A stretch of 64,000 nt of DNA, from the NCBI GenBank assembly GCA_015680685.1, contig MNCI01004132.1:82901-146900 (forward strand), read 5' to 3'. Positions 23,546 to 35,010 of this stretch are shown here, piece after piece (position 1 is the first letter of the stretch; the number at the start of each line of letters is the position of its first letter). Both the position numbers and the translations under genes were made by a program. A model generated the notes under the pieces. That model was not told the DNA's origin and ran no database searches. It worked only from the letters and a program-made list of their open reading frames with translations. This stretch comes from Gnetum montanum (taxonomy: Eukaryota; Streptophyta; Gnetopsida; Gnetales; Gnetaceae).

Positions 23546-25553
23546 ATAACCATCCATTAGACCATTCAGAAGTAGCCTAAAATGGTCTGTATATACCTTC
23601 TCATTTTGACCAAGTTATGTCAATGGCACAGGCACACCGTTAAGTCTCCTGGAGGGTTAATTTAGGGTTTAGGACCAAAGTTTTTGTAATTAACAACTAA
23701 TTAATTAATTAATTAATTACACAAGAGCACCCCCCCCCCCATGACTAAGTGCATACCTCTGGTGGCGTAAAAAGGGAAAGGACAGGTTGATGCGGACACA
23801 CAATGGAATGTAGGTGCATTGGGAACGGTTAGGAAAAAAAATGGCAAAACTCCCCTCAATTTGGACTCGAAATGATGAAAAAATAAGAAGGTGCGGCAGA
23901 TATATATAGGGGTTGGACGCTGCGTTGATGGGGCCATGTATACATAGCTATGTATAAGTAGTGGCTACGTATACGGGGCCCCATATATGTAGCACTATTC
24001 ACCCATAGAGCAGCATTGACCAACCCAAAAAACACCCAAAATGAAAAATTTGAAAATCCAAATTGAGGCGATTGAAGTGTGAGAAAGGCTCGATCATGGT
24101 TGAAGACAAGAGGAAGGGAATTAAGTGCGAAAAAGAGACAAAATTAGAGAATGGGAGCTAAAAAGAACTCAAGCAAGGATGAAATCGAACGATGGGACAC
24201 TGAAAATAATCAACCAAGGAATCCAACGGGTTGGAGGCTAAACAGGAAAAACTAGGAATATGCAGGTGGGTCCTCCCCATAGCAGGCAACAGCCTTATAG
24301 CCCTTGCATACCCTCAACACTAGGGTCCATGGGCGCGGGTGCAGATAATAGGTGTCTCCAGTGAAGACTCCAAACCAAGAGAACCCGCTAAGGCATGAAA
24401 GACTGACAAAAAACACAATGAACACACAAAACATAAAAAGGGTAGTGAGGTGAGTACAGAGAGAACTGGGAATGGAAGGAGAGGAGAGAATGAAAATTCC
24501 GAGTGTCGGCCATATAAAACCTTGTGTGTAAGCATGGTTAAGTGATTCGGCATAACCTTTCCTAAGGTTGGACCCAAAACCATCCACAACCAATGGTCTT
24601 GCAATGATAGACGAAGTTTCGACCATCCCCCAAAGAAATAAAAATGACCCCACAGAAAACCACCACTTCAAAAAACGTGAGAAGAGGTAAGTGAAATGGG
24701 AAAAATTTAGAGGGGACCAAGGAAGCCCCATAACTAATGCATGTGGCCTATGAGAGGTGGTCTAAGGGGTGTGCTTTGAATTCCCACCATGATATGTTTG
24801 TTTTTTTTCTTTTGTGTGGGGGAACCACACCATGCGAAGACCCATGCGTATGCTAATGCATCCGACCAAGGGATGTGCTTTGAATCCTTAGTTTATTTAT
24901 TTATTTATTGTTTCTATTTTTTCTTTCTCTTTTTTTTCTCTTTTGAATTTTTTTAGTGAGGACCACACCATGCAAGGTCGAACTACCCAAAAACTTCCGT
25001 GGAGAGAGACTTGGAGTGGTAGGAAATCCGTAAGGACACACTAGCAACCCAGGGAATAGAAAAGAATAACAAATAAGGCATTACCCTTGAAGTCACACCC
25101 AATTCAAACCAGTGGACATCCCTCAGTCAGGGAACTATACAAGTCACACATTCATTAAAATGTTTTTTAAGTGAAGGGGTTGCATGTTCATGACAAAAGG
25201 AAAAGCGTGGAATGGTGAATGGGTGGATGATGTGGACTCACTACCAAGTTTATGAAGTGAAAACGATGTGTAATCCAAGGGCAACCATGAAATGGCGAGA
25301 AGCAGATAACTAGGAAGATGATTACAGTACCCATCATAATGAAAACTGACCAAGCCAAACAATATGATGACAAAAAGTAAACAAAAAGAACATGAAAAAT
25401 GATAAACAAAAAATTGTAAAATAAAAAGTGGAAAAAAAAGAAGTGTAAAACAAAAAATGGAAAACAAAAATTAGAAAACAAAAAATGGAAAACAAAAAGT
25501 GGAAAAAAAAAGTGTTAAAAATGATAAAATGGTGAGGGGTGTAGTGAAATGCA
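23546..25553 (-). other. Element B spacer between integrase and third ORF
   Basis: Non-coding, about 2 kb. It includes a run of 11 C (23730-23740) next to an AATT repeat, and a minus-strand block repeated twice (24760-24840 and 24865-24985) that contains GTGCTTTGAATYC and ACCACACCATG. There is also an A-rich stretch of AAAACAAAAAGTGG-type units (25370-25530). Open frames here are low-complexity and not believed. It probably holds the intron for the third ORF. Confidence 0.6.
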
Positions 25554-26820
25554 TCAGCAGGGATGAGGATCTCCCCCATGCCTAGGTGGAAAGGAGGAGA
25601 CACGAAAGATGGAGCGTGGATGATCGGCCGATGACGAGGCTATGGCATTGGTTGTGTGAAGCTCATAGAAAGGTTTTAGTTGTTGGCAGTTGACCAACTG
25701 TGTTCTGGTAGGGTCCCCAGGTTTGTGAATTAGCAAGGCCCCAGATGGGAAGGTTTCAGAGACAATATAAGGTTCCTCCCATAGTGTCTGAAACTTTTTT
25801 GGTTGGGATACATGTGAGGGGTTCTAATATAATACCTTGTCTCCACATAAAAATGTGACCTTCTAGATCCTAAGATCATGTTGTTTCTTGTTATAGGCCT
25901 TGTGGGTTTCATTGGAAAATACGGCCACTAATCGGTTCTCATCTAGCACACTTAAGTTGATTAATCATTCTCATTATGCTAATGGTAGGTCAAGACCAAG
26001 GTCACAGGCAGTGGATAGTGTTCAAAGTTCTTCTTGGATTGGAAGTGTTGGAAACTTTTCATACACTAACTCATAGGGAGAGTACTCTACAAGAAGTTTC
26101 CAAGTGGAGCAATAGGTCCATAGGGCATCGTTAAGCTTGGTACTCCAATCCCTCCTGTATTTTCTAATTGTTCGTGTAAGGATCTTGGTAATTTCCCTAT
26201 TTGTGACTTCGGCCTACCCGTTGGCTTGGGGGTGATAGGGTGTTGTGAATTTGTGTGTTACCCCTAAGCATTACATGAGTTTTTGAAAAGTAACCCCCGT
26301 GAAGTGAGTTCCATTGTCACAAATGAGTGCATAAGGCACTCCAAACCTGGTAACGATTTGTTGCTAGACAAATCATGCGGAGGTGTTGGAAGAACAGTTA
26401 ACGATGGTTACCAATTTTGCCCACTTTGTACAGTAGTCCACCGCCCTGATGATGTTTGCCTTTCCATTTAACAAGGAGGTGATAGGTCCCATGAAGTTGA
26501 TACCCCAGATGTCGAAGGGCTCTAGTGGCTAAATCCACTATTGAAGTCCCTTCAACCGTGTCTTCATCCTACCATCTCTTTGGCATCATTTGCAGGAGTA
26601 GGCGAACCATTACGCATCCCTGAAAGGTATAGGCCAATAATACCCTACGAGTAGGATTTTAATGGTTGTTTTGCATCCAGCATAGTGGCCCCCAAAAGGT
26701 CCTTTGTGATCATCTTGGAGGACACGCAGTGTATCAGCATTAGGGACACACCATCGAACCAAGCCATTGGCACACACCTTGTAGAGGTGGTTGTTGATTT
26801 TCATGAAATGCTTGGATTTA
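25554..26820 (-). pseudogene. Element B integrase
   Basis: The minus strand starts near MKINNHLYKVCANGLVRWCV. It then has an HHCC zinc region (HKGPFGGHYAGCK, then C-x2-C) and the core with DIWGINFMGPI (Asp), LICDNGTHFTGV (Asp) and YHPQANG-stop-AEVTNREI (Glu). There are exactly 35 positions between the second Asp and the Glu, so the D,D-35-E layout is kept. The C-terminal GPY-like block LWEEPYIVSETFPSGALLI precedes the end HGGDPHPC at 25554. Several CAG-to-TAG stops are present. No chromodomain is seen, which fits the Tat/Athila side of gypsy elements. Confidence 0.88.
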
Positions 26821-27380
26821 TGGAGAAACTACTATTTCTGTTGATGGTTCTATTTTTTAGCAGCTCCTGGGTTGTAAGGTAGGTGAGGATGTGGTTGAAC
26901 CAAGGAGATTCCTTGGGTGCGTGAGGATCAATGGTGCCTGTGAAGAGGAGTTCATCTAGAAATTGATCGAATAAAGGTTCCTTCTCTTCTGTGTTATCCC
27001 ATCGTAATTGAGACAAGTGGTTAGCGACCACATTCTTGGACCCCTTTCTATCTACCACGATTAGATCAAACTCCTGAAGAATCACCAGCCATCAAATTAT
27101 GTAGGGCTCACCATTGGTTTGTTCATCAGGAACTAGATAGAATTGTGATCTGTGTGCACAAACACCTCGTATCTGAGCACATAGTGCTAGAATTTGTCCA
27201 ATGCGAACACCACCGCCATCAATTCTTTCTCGGTGGTGGTATAGTTCAGTTGTGCACCCACAATGCTATGGCTTGCATAATGGATATAATACGGAAGTTT
27301 CTATTCATCACACTATGTAAGCATGGCTCCCAAAGCATAGTTGGAGGCATCTATCATAATGTGAAAGGGTCTGAACCAAT
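26821..27380 (-). pseudogene. Element B RNase H and linker
   Basis: Follows RT on the minus strand. It shows FHIMIDASNYALGAML (first Asp), then QLNYTTTEKELMAVVFALDKF (Glu), then VFVHTDHNSI (Asp), with FLMNKP after it. These are the RNase H landmarks of gypsy pol. The linker contains EFDLIVVDRKGSKNVVANHLSQL, a standard gypsy connection to integrase. Stops occur at former Gln and Trp codons, and the frame changes near 27085. The sequence around 27115 is the one element B itself hit in its host, element A. Confidence 0.85.
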
Positions 27381-28250
27381 CAGATACCCATAGAACCAAA
27401 GCTTCTACGAGTTTCTGCTTTAGCTCTTGGAATGCAGACTGGCATTCCTTGGTCCAAAAAAATGGAGCATCCTTCTTTGTAAGCTCTACCAACGGTTGGA
27501 CTATCTTTAAGAAGTGTTCAATGAAGTGCCAGTAGTAACCAGTGTGTCCAAGGAATGACCACACATATTTGATAGTACTTGGTTGGCAGGTAATTTCTTG
27601 GATGACCCTGATCTTTTCAGGGTCTACGCTGATGCCTGTTGATGAAATGTGATGCCCTAGCACAATGTCCTCTTGGACTATCAAATGGCTCTTCTGCCAA
27701 TTGAGCTGCAGATTGGTGTCTACACACCTCTTTAGAACTTTCCCTAGACGGTCCAAAGCTTGCTCAAACGTGGCGCCATAGGTGGAGAATTCATCCATGA
27801 AGACTTCTACACCATTGCTGATTTGTTGCTGGAAGATGCTTAGGACAAGGTGTTGGAATGTTGCAGGTGCATTGCATAGGCCAAAGGGCCTCTTCTTATA
27901 TGCAAAAGTCCCCCATGGACTCATGAAAGTAGTTTTGGCCTAGTCCTCTGGTGCTATTTGGATTTGTTTATAACCACTATAACCATCCAAAAAGTTGTAA
28001 TATTGATGTCCTGCAATTGTGTCCAACACCTGGTCCACAAATGGGAGTGGGAAGTGGTCCTTGATCATTGCCATGTTGAGCAACCATAAATCAATACAAA
28101 CCCTCCACTTGCCACCTTTCTTGGGTATGATAATAAGTGGGCTAACCCATTCGCTATCAGTGATAGAATAGATGAATCCCACCTTAAGCAGTTGTTCAGT
28201 TTCATCCTTTACTACCTGGTTCAACTTGGGATTCAACCGTCTTTGTGGCT
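27381..28250 (-). pseudogene. Element B reverse transcriptase
   Basis: From 28236 the minus strand reads NPKLNQVVKDETEQLLKVGF, then SPLIIIPKKGGKWRVCIDLW, and FPLPFVDQVLD with FLDGYSGYKQI. After one stop at 27937-27939 (a former Gln) it continues with TTFMSPWGTFAYKKRPFGLC and NAPATFQ. The catalytic block is VEVFMDEFSTYG, where FVDDF or FMDDF is usual, so the second Asp has become Glu. The fingers, palm and thumb order is complete. The enzyme would copy element RNA into DNA; the Asp-to-Glu change and the stop argue it is inactive. Confidence 0.9.
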
Positions 28251-29230
28251 GTCATCGTGGCTTCATGGAAGGGTCAAGGTAGATTCAGTGCTAGCAAATC
28301 CTAGGATCAACACCAGTTAGCTCAGAATAGAACCACATGAATGTAGCAACCCATTTGTTTACCATCACTAGCAAGGGAAGCATTGATAATTACCAGCTTT
28401 CCATATTGCAAGAATGCATACTCTAAGTGAGCCAGTAGGGATCTTAGCTCAAGGGGCTCTTGTTTGAAGCTCTCAGGGATCTCTAGCTTTCCCCAGTCAT
28501 CTAATTCATCAAAGATGAAGGTATGATGATGAATATCCTCCATCACATCTATGCTATCAATGTAGGCTTGCACTAGCCCCTCATATGGTTCCATGCATAA
28601 TGTGCTGCTAGTAGGATTAGCTGTCAACCACTGGATGCCTTCTTGGTTAGTGGCTGTTGCATATAGGCACTATTAAATTGGTGATTCCTTAGTACACCGA
28701 TTGCATTCTTGAATGGATGCCTACTTAGTAGACCATAATTGCTACACATAGTTGCACCCCAAGTCACTGTACGCGATGCATGGAACTCTTTTCTTCTTGA
28801 TCTTCCCGAAAGGATTTTCCTTTGAAATTTCTAGGGATAGATCTCGGAGTCCTAGTCGTGCATCCACCGTGCTTAGCTAGGCTCTTCCCATGATGATTAA
28901 GAAGTTCCCCTTACAGTTTTCAACATGGATGACTAGGAAGTCAAAGGGTAGGACCACCCACAAACAATGGTCACAATGTCCTCCACCAAACCCAAAGGAA
29001 CGGTGATGGATTGGTCTGCTAAATGTTGCTCTTCTTAAGCAGGGGTAGGTTCCAATTCTTGTACATGTCATGAGAGATTAAATTAACCCCTAACCCTGAG
29101 TCTAGAAGAGATTTGCATGGCTCATTCCCAGCCACCTGAAGATATATGAGGGGGCTTCGTAGATCTATCAATTTCTGGGGAAGAGAACCTGCTTTGATCC
29201 AGTCAGTCACAACATGTGTGAGCATCACTG
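28251..29230 (-). pseudogene. Element B protease and protease-RT linker
   Basis: The minus-strand frame at 29228 contains CKSLLDSGLGVNLISHDMYK, the aspartic protease active-site block (LLDSG-x-x-VNLI), with DSG as in Tat/Athila-like elements. After a frame change the linker at 28627-28322 reads EPYEGLVQAYIDSIDV and PLELRSLLAHLEYAFL, a conserved segment upstream of RT in this family. At least two frameshifts separate gag-protease, linker and RT. The protease would cleave the Gag-Pol polyprotein. Confidence 0.78.
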
Positions 29231-31718
29231 TCTAGATGTTGGAGTACAGTGGAGCGGAGGACTGCTCAGGTAGTATGATGGTAGAGGTGTTGGTAGGTTC
29301 AGAGGCATTAGCCATAGGCATAGGTGAAGGTGTGTTCAGATTATTGGGCTGGAAGAAAGGATGTTTACGTGGCTTGGATTCTAGTCCACTCGGCCGAGGT
29401 CCCGGTTGTAAGTTAACAATCCTCGTAGCATTTCATTGTTGTGGCTATGGTGGTATTTCTCTCTACATGGATGGAGAAGGTGATAACTGAGAGGGATGAT
29501 GTGGAGGAGTGGTAGAAGAAGATGACGGACAATAGAAGTGATGTGGATTTTTCCCCCTGGGTGATGGAGATGGATGTCTAAAATATTTAGGGGGGTGGTA
29601 GTAACTAGGAAAGGTTGCATGACTAGAAGAGTCTCTTGGAGAGACCGGTTGCTTAACATAGTACCCATAAGGATCTGCTTTCTTGTAAGGGTACTGCTAC
29701 CTTGGAGGTGGCATCCCCCATGCTTGTGGTTGCTGCCACTATTGAAAATATTCATATGGTTGCGGGGGTGTTCCACCTGGATAATATCCTTGCTACTGCT
29801 AGTGGAATTGCCTTGGGTTACCTTGTGGATAAGGCAACCTTCACGGTGTCTACCTCTGCGCCAAACGATGGTTCAAGGCATAGACCCCATACTCTTGAAG
29901 GTGGAACACCATAGGAAAACATCCCTTATGATGTTCATATTGGCATATGTCACATCCATCATCCTCCTTGGTGTCAAAGTCTACAACCTATTCTGCTACA
30001 GCAACTTTTCCCTTACCCTTATGTTGGGTACATTCAGCTTCCTTGTTCCTACACCAATCATGATCACTACCCTATTTTTTGGACTCTTCTGTAATTTTCA
30101 ATACACTTTGAAATCTTTCATCCAAAGAGTCCCACATTTTATCCACATTTTCTAGTATTTCAAATGTAAATTTTTGTAACAGCAAAGTCTTCTGATTCAC
30201 CACTACTTCTAGTGGTGACTCATCCTCCTCTTCACAAAATCAAACCTCCCTTTTTCTAAGGGAAGGGTCCCCATTGAATTCTTTGACACTCTCCTTTTTT
30301 CTGAGTTCAACTTCCTCTTTGGCCACCTGATCGATGAGACACTACAGCTGATGGACCCTTAGCTCTAATAGTCATCCCTTAGTGTACACATCAAGGGTCT
30401 TTTGTATTTCAAAACAGAGCCCATCAATAATGTCGTGAAGCTGTGCCCGCTAAGAGTAACCATGACCAGGGCATTGATGTAGCAGTGAGTAATACCTACT
30501 CATGGTGGCATCCAAGGGTTCATGATTCTCTTGTTTCCAACCTTGGATCTACCGTCTCAGATTTGTCACTCTAGAGTACATTTGATATTTGTCATTAAAG
30601 ATTTCAAACATCGTACTCCATCTTCTAATTGATTCCAGCTCTAAGGACCGGTACCAGCTTTTACCTTCTTTGATGAGTGTGTGAGGGAACAACTTCAACT
30701 ATTGCCAATCATTATCAATATTTTGCAGGGTGCAGGGGTCATGGAATGCCTGCAAGTGGGTCTGCAGATCACAGTTGTATCCCCCTTCAAATTTGCTAAT
30801 GTTTTTCATGTCAACACGCTTGATCCAACTATCCTTCATGTGCCTACTTGGAATGTGAACTACCTCTGCAATTTGGAACATGCTCCAAGTAGCTAACAAC
30901 GGTTTTTCTGAATCATAGTCCTTTTGGGGGCTATAATGTTTGTGACAATTTTTTCTACCCCTTCTTTCATGCTAGCGAGGGCAATAAGATTGGTCATGTG
31001 CTTCCTCATGTTTTCCCCTTCGAACCCGCCTACCACCGTCCTTTCTCTCCATCCTTCCCTTGTTAAGCTCAGAACTTGAGCTAGATGAAGGTGAAGGAGA
31101 GGGGGAGGATGGAGAAGAAGGAAAGGCATCACCACCGATTCAACGTCGATCTTCCCATCTACCCTGGTGATGGCCGCGGTCATCTCCTCCAGCCTTACTT
31201 CATGACCCGCCATCCCCTTGAGGATCATGGTCACCTGGAGGTTTGTTCTAAATGACTGACTGGAAGATCTGCAACCCCAAGTGAAGTTTGGTTGAATGAG
31301 TATCATGAAATATGGGATCTCCATTGTCTTGTGGCCCTTGTAAGAATAAGGATTTACTGAAATGTTTCCCCTTCTGTTGTTCATATCGCTCAACCTGTTG
31401 CTGATCTCTTTTCCATTGAGCTTCCATGGGATGATAGTCCTAGTAGTCATGGTCCTCCATGACATACTCTACCACTCAGTCCTAGATGCCCAATTTACCC
31501 AGATTATGATATAGCATCACAGGAGCTGCTCGGTCGAGCAGTAGCATGATGCTACCCTCCATGTCCCGCCATCGAAGATGCTCATCCTGATGTAGGATAA
31601 ATGTGAAATTAGGGACATATTCATCGGGATGTTTGTACACCACCCGACATTCTTGCACCACCGATGGTTCAAATACCTGCCTTATGTGAGAAGACATATT
31701 GGACGTTAGATGGTCCAT
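29231..31718 (-). pseudogene. Element B gag polyprotein
   Basis: Starts MDHLTSNMSSHIRQVF at 31718 or at the inner Met at 31697. Landmarks are an acidic N-terminus (HPDEYVPNFTFILHQDEHLR), a Ser/Pro-rich stretch, and the capsid region IPSRHMKDSWIKRVDMKNIS, then GGYNCDLQTHLQAFHD and LRR-stop-IQGWKQENHEPLD. A short C-x2-C-x3-H-x3-C cluster lies near 29940, before a Pro/Tyr/Gln-rich tail. It parallels the gag of element C. The same frame leads into the protease, so gag and protease were probably one ORF. Many stops are present. Confidence 0.82.
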
Positions 31719-31829
31719 GTAACTGGTGTACCTTAATTAATTAACTTAAATTCNGCCTTATGTGAGAAGACATATTGGACGATAGATGGTCCATGTAACT
31801 GGTGTACCTTAATTAATTAACTTAAATTC
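31679..31829. repeat. 75-bp direct duplication flanking an N (probable assembly join)
   Basis: 31679-31753 and 31755-31829 are the same 75 bases, beginning GCCTTATGTGAGAAG, with one difference (GACGTTAG against GACGATAG). They are separated by the only ambiguous base in the window (N at 31754). Such a pattern is typical of two contig ends that overlap but were joined without merging. Confidence 0.75.
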
Positions 31830-31921
31830 ACCTAATGTGCCAAAGTATTTCTATCCTGGGTCCGATCCAATGATTTAAATGATAATTTCACTAAAGTTAG
31901 ATTAGGCATGTAAGACTAACA

Positions 31922-31941
31922 GTCCCTGGTAATAGCGCCAA
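31922..31941 (-). other. Element B primer-binding site, tRNA-Asp type
   Basis: The minus strand reads TTGGCGCTATTACCAGGGAC directly after the 5' LTR. It differs from TGGCGCCGTTGCCGGGGA, the complement of the plant tRNA-Asp 3' end, by four transitions. Confidence 0.8.
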
Positions 31942-32873
31942 TGATGAGCGGCTACGTATCCATACACCCAACCATACGAATCACGAGCATTCACATGCGA
32001 CTTAGTCAAAATCCGTAGACTATAAACACATACACCAGACTTCTAACTAGTGAAACCTTGGGTTAGAACGGTCATTGCCATCCTAATCTCACTTATGAGG
32101 TCCTATTTATAATTGTTAAGTGAGACTAAGGCTAATGATTTATATATATTTTTAATTATCTTTTTGGCGACTAATTTAGGTATGGAAAGCAAGGAATAAA
32201 CTATTATATAATCTCTAAATATCCTATTTTATATTCTAACTACTCCTAACATAAGTATCTGGTCCCATCTTCTGAGCATGTTCTGGGCATTTCCTAACAC
32301 TACTGGGTTACCAGACATTAAGCGTCACTGGGCTTACCAAGTGTTTGGATTACATTCGAGATGGTCATACTTATGTCTTTAACGAACTACGAATGAACAA
32401 TAACGATTGAAATTATAATAATGAAAACATAAATAATCAACAAGTAACTAATAAAGCATCAACAAGTAATTAATAAAGCATAAACATTTTCAACTATTAA
32501 ATGCATGAAATAACTAAGTCCAAATGCTGCAAGGTATGCTTGAATAGTTCGTCTTTATTGTCGTCATGCTAATGGGCTCAGATACATCAGCACTCAAACA
32601 AAGATCTGATCACTTTTCTCATACCTGCTTTGGGCACTTGGAAAATATTCTATCTCTTGTCGGAGCAAACTGCAAGAGCTTTACTACACTACTCAAAAAT
32701 ATGCCTAAATGAGGTAGAAGGCCCTTATATTTATAGGCTGGGAAGGGTGGCTACGTAAACGGGGCCACGTCGATGTAGGGCGGCTATGTCGATGGGCCCA
32801 CGTCAACGTGGCTACGTATACGCAACCCCATATATGCGGCCTAGTCAACACATTGACTTTTGACACTTCATTA
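31942..32873 (-). repeat. Element B 5' LTR
   Basis: TGATGAGCGGC to TTCATTA, 932 bases. It aligns throughout with the split 3' LTR and retains the uninterrupted sequence (CACTGGGCTTACC, about 32328-32340) at the place where element C entered the other copy. A minus-strand TATAAATATAAG box lies near 32730. Confidence 0.9.
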
Positions 32874-32878
32874 GTTGG

Positions 32879-34020
32879 CTTATTCATGAGGAAGTGAATT
32901 GCACTATGATTCATATGCATAAATACTTTCTAACCCAGCACATACTGCCTAAACGTTTCTAACACGTATACTACTACCATTAGTTCTTTCTCTGTGGTGG
33001 TGTAGTTTAATTATGCTCCTACAATGCTTCAACTTGCATAGTGAATGAAATATGGACATTTTTTATCATCCATCTATATGAGCACTACTCCGAAGGCATA
33101 GTTAGATGCATTTGTCATGATATGGAAAGCTCTGGACTAGTGTAGTGCTCATACGATTGGTGTTTTTACGAGTTTTTCTTTTAATTTTTAGAATGCATGT
33201 TTACATTCCTTGGTCCAAATGAAAGGTGCATATTTCTTTGTAAGCGCTACCAACAACTTTGTGATCTTAGCGAAATTTTCTATGAATCTTCAATAGTAAC
33301 CAGTGTGTCCAAGGAATGACTAAACATCTTTAATGGTCTTTGATTGACGTGTCATTCCTTGGATGATCCTTATTTTTCCTAGGTCTACCTCAATCCCTTT
33401 TTCTAAAATTTAGTGTCCAAGCACAATGCCTTCTTGGACCATGAGATGGATTTTTTGCCAATTGAGCCATAGGTTTGTCTCTACACATCTCTTTAGTACT
33501 TGCTCAAGTTGGTCCAAAGCTTGCTCAAATGTAGCTCCATAGCTGAAAAAGTCATCCATGAAGACTTCAACACCACTACCAATATACTATTGAAAAATAC
33601 TAAGGACCAAGCATTGAAAGGTTGTAGGTGCATTTCACAAACCAAATGGCATCTTACAATATGCAAAAGTCCCCCAGGAACTCATGAATGTTGTCTTGGC
33701 CTATTCTTTTGGCGCAATTTGGATTTGGTTATAGCCACTATAACCATCCAAGAAACTATAATAACAATGTCCAAATATAGTGTCTAATACTTGATCCACA
33801 AATAGCAAAGGAAAGTTATCCTTAAATGTTATCATATTTAACAACCTGAAGTCAATACAGACCTACCATTTGCCACCCTTCTTTAGTACAATTACAAGTG
33901 GGCTAACCCATGCACTATTTGTGATTGGATAGATAAACTCTACCTTGAGGAGTTGCTCTATCTCTTCCTTGATAATTTGCTTTAATTTGGGATTCTAATG
34001 CCTCTATGGCTACCTTCTAG
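32879..34020 (-). pseudogene. Element A pol, 5' part: RT and start of RNase H
   Basis: The minus strand begins near NPKLKQIIKEEIEQLLKVEF, then FLDGYSGYNQIQIAP and TTFMSSWGTFAYCKMPFGL. The catalytic block VEVFMDDFFSYG keeps both aspartates. RNase H follows with FHIMTNASNYAFGV (Asp changed to Asn) and LNYTTTEKELMVVV, up to FLMNKP. At 32879 the sequence is cut by element B and continues at 12909. Stops are frequent. Confidence 0.87.
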
Positions 34021-35010
34021 GCTTTATGGTTAGGTTAGTGTAAATGTGATGCTAGCATATGCTTAGATTGATTTCTATTAGTTTTGGATATGATCAAGCA
34101 AATTCTATTGACCATTTATTCACTACTTTCAACAACTTTTCTTTCTGCCCAAGAGCAAGTTTGGCATTAATGATGACTAGCTTACCATTCTTTAAAAATG
34201 CATACTCCATTTCGGCTGGTAAAGTTTTAAGTTCTAAGGGCTCCTACTTGAAGGGATCAAGGATTTCCAACTCTCCCCAATAGGTATTATCATTTTCATT
34301 AAAGACTTGGAAATGAACTTGTTCAATTTTTTCCATGCCTTCTACATATGCATATGTTAAGCTCTCAATTGGCTCCATGCATATTGTGCTACTATCTAAA
34401 TTAGCTATCAACCACTAGGTGCCATCTTGCTTTGTGGCTACTGGGTACAAACACATTTGAATGTTAATTTCTTATGCACATTGATTGCATGCCTTAATGT
34501 AGGTACTCTTGATTGACCAAATCTTTTACACACAACTACACCCATTATCATTGTACCTGATGCATGGAATATGCTTCTTCTCAATTTTTCCTAGCTCCTT
34601 TTCCTTGTATACTTCTAAAGATAGGTCACTTATGCCCATTCTTGTGTCAACCATGCTTAATCCAGCTCTTCCCATAATGATGGGGAAGTCACTTTTGCTA
34701 TTGTCCACCTTGATTACCAAAAAATTAGTAGGATAGCATCACCCACAAACCATGGTCATAATGTCATCTACTAAATCCAAAGGAACAATAATTAATTGAT
34801 TTGCTAATTCTAGACAAATGTTGCTCTTCTTAAGAGGTGGTAGGTTACAAGCCTTGTACATGTCATGGGAGAAAATATTAACTTCAAAACCAATGTCAAG
34901 AAGAGCTTTGCATGACTCTTGTCTAGAAATCTGTAGATAAATGATTGGACTTCTTGTGTAAGATCTTTCATAGGAAGATTGCCAGCCTTGATCTAGTCAA
35001 AAATAGCATG
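34021..35010 (-). pseudogene. Element A protease and linker
   Basis: On the minus strand near 34920, CKALLDIGFEVNIFSHDMYK corresponds to CKSLLDSGLGVNLISHDMYK in B. The active-site DSG has become DIG, so the protease motif is lost. The linker reads NLDSSTICMEPIESLTYAYV and PLELKTLPAEMEYAFLKNGK, matching B. A readable block, NSKSDFPIIMGRAGLSMVD (34711-34655), lies between them. Confidence 0.75.

Larger units (their letters stand above)
12910..32873 (-). mobile_element. Element B: Ty3/gypsy retrotransposon inserted in element A
   Basis: Second layer of the nest, minus strand. The order on that strand is 5' LTR (32873-31942), PBS, gag, protease, RT, RNase H, integrase, spacer, third ORF, polypurine tract, 3' LTR (20426-19864 plus 13305-12910, split by element C). 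The target duplication is ATTGG (12905-12909) and GTTGG (32874-32878). The interrupted host sequence matches the RNase H region of B itself near 27115 (ACCATTGG followed by TTTGTTCATCAGG), showing that B jumped into a relative. B is the best-preserved autonomous copy here, though it has several frameshifts and many stops. Confidence 0.9.

Noticed and set aside
25144-25603. Overlapping Phe/Leu-rich minus-strand frames resembling membrane proteins
   Set aside because: They are translations of an A-rich simple repeat (AAAACAAAAAGTGG units) in the spacer and are not conserved between elements.
29236-30155. Plus-strand open frames of 70-193 codons opposite element B gag
   Set aside because: They are mirror frames of the proline-rich gag tail on the minus strand, with no recognisable domains.
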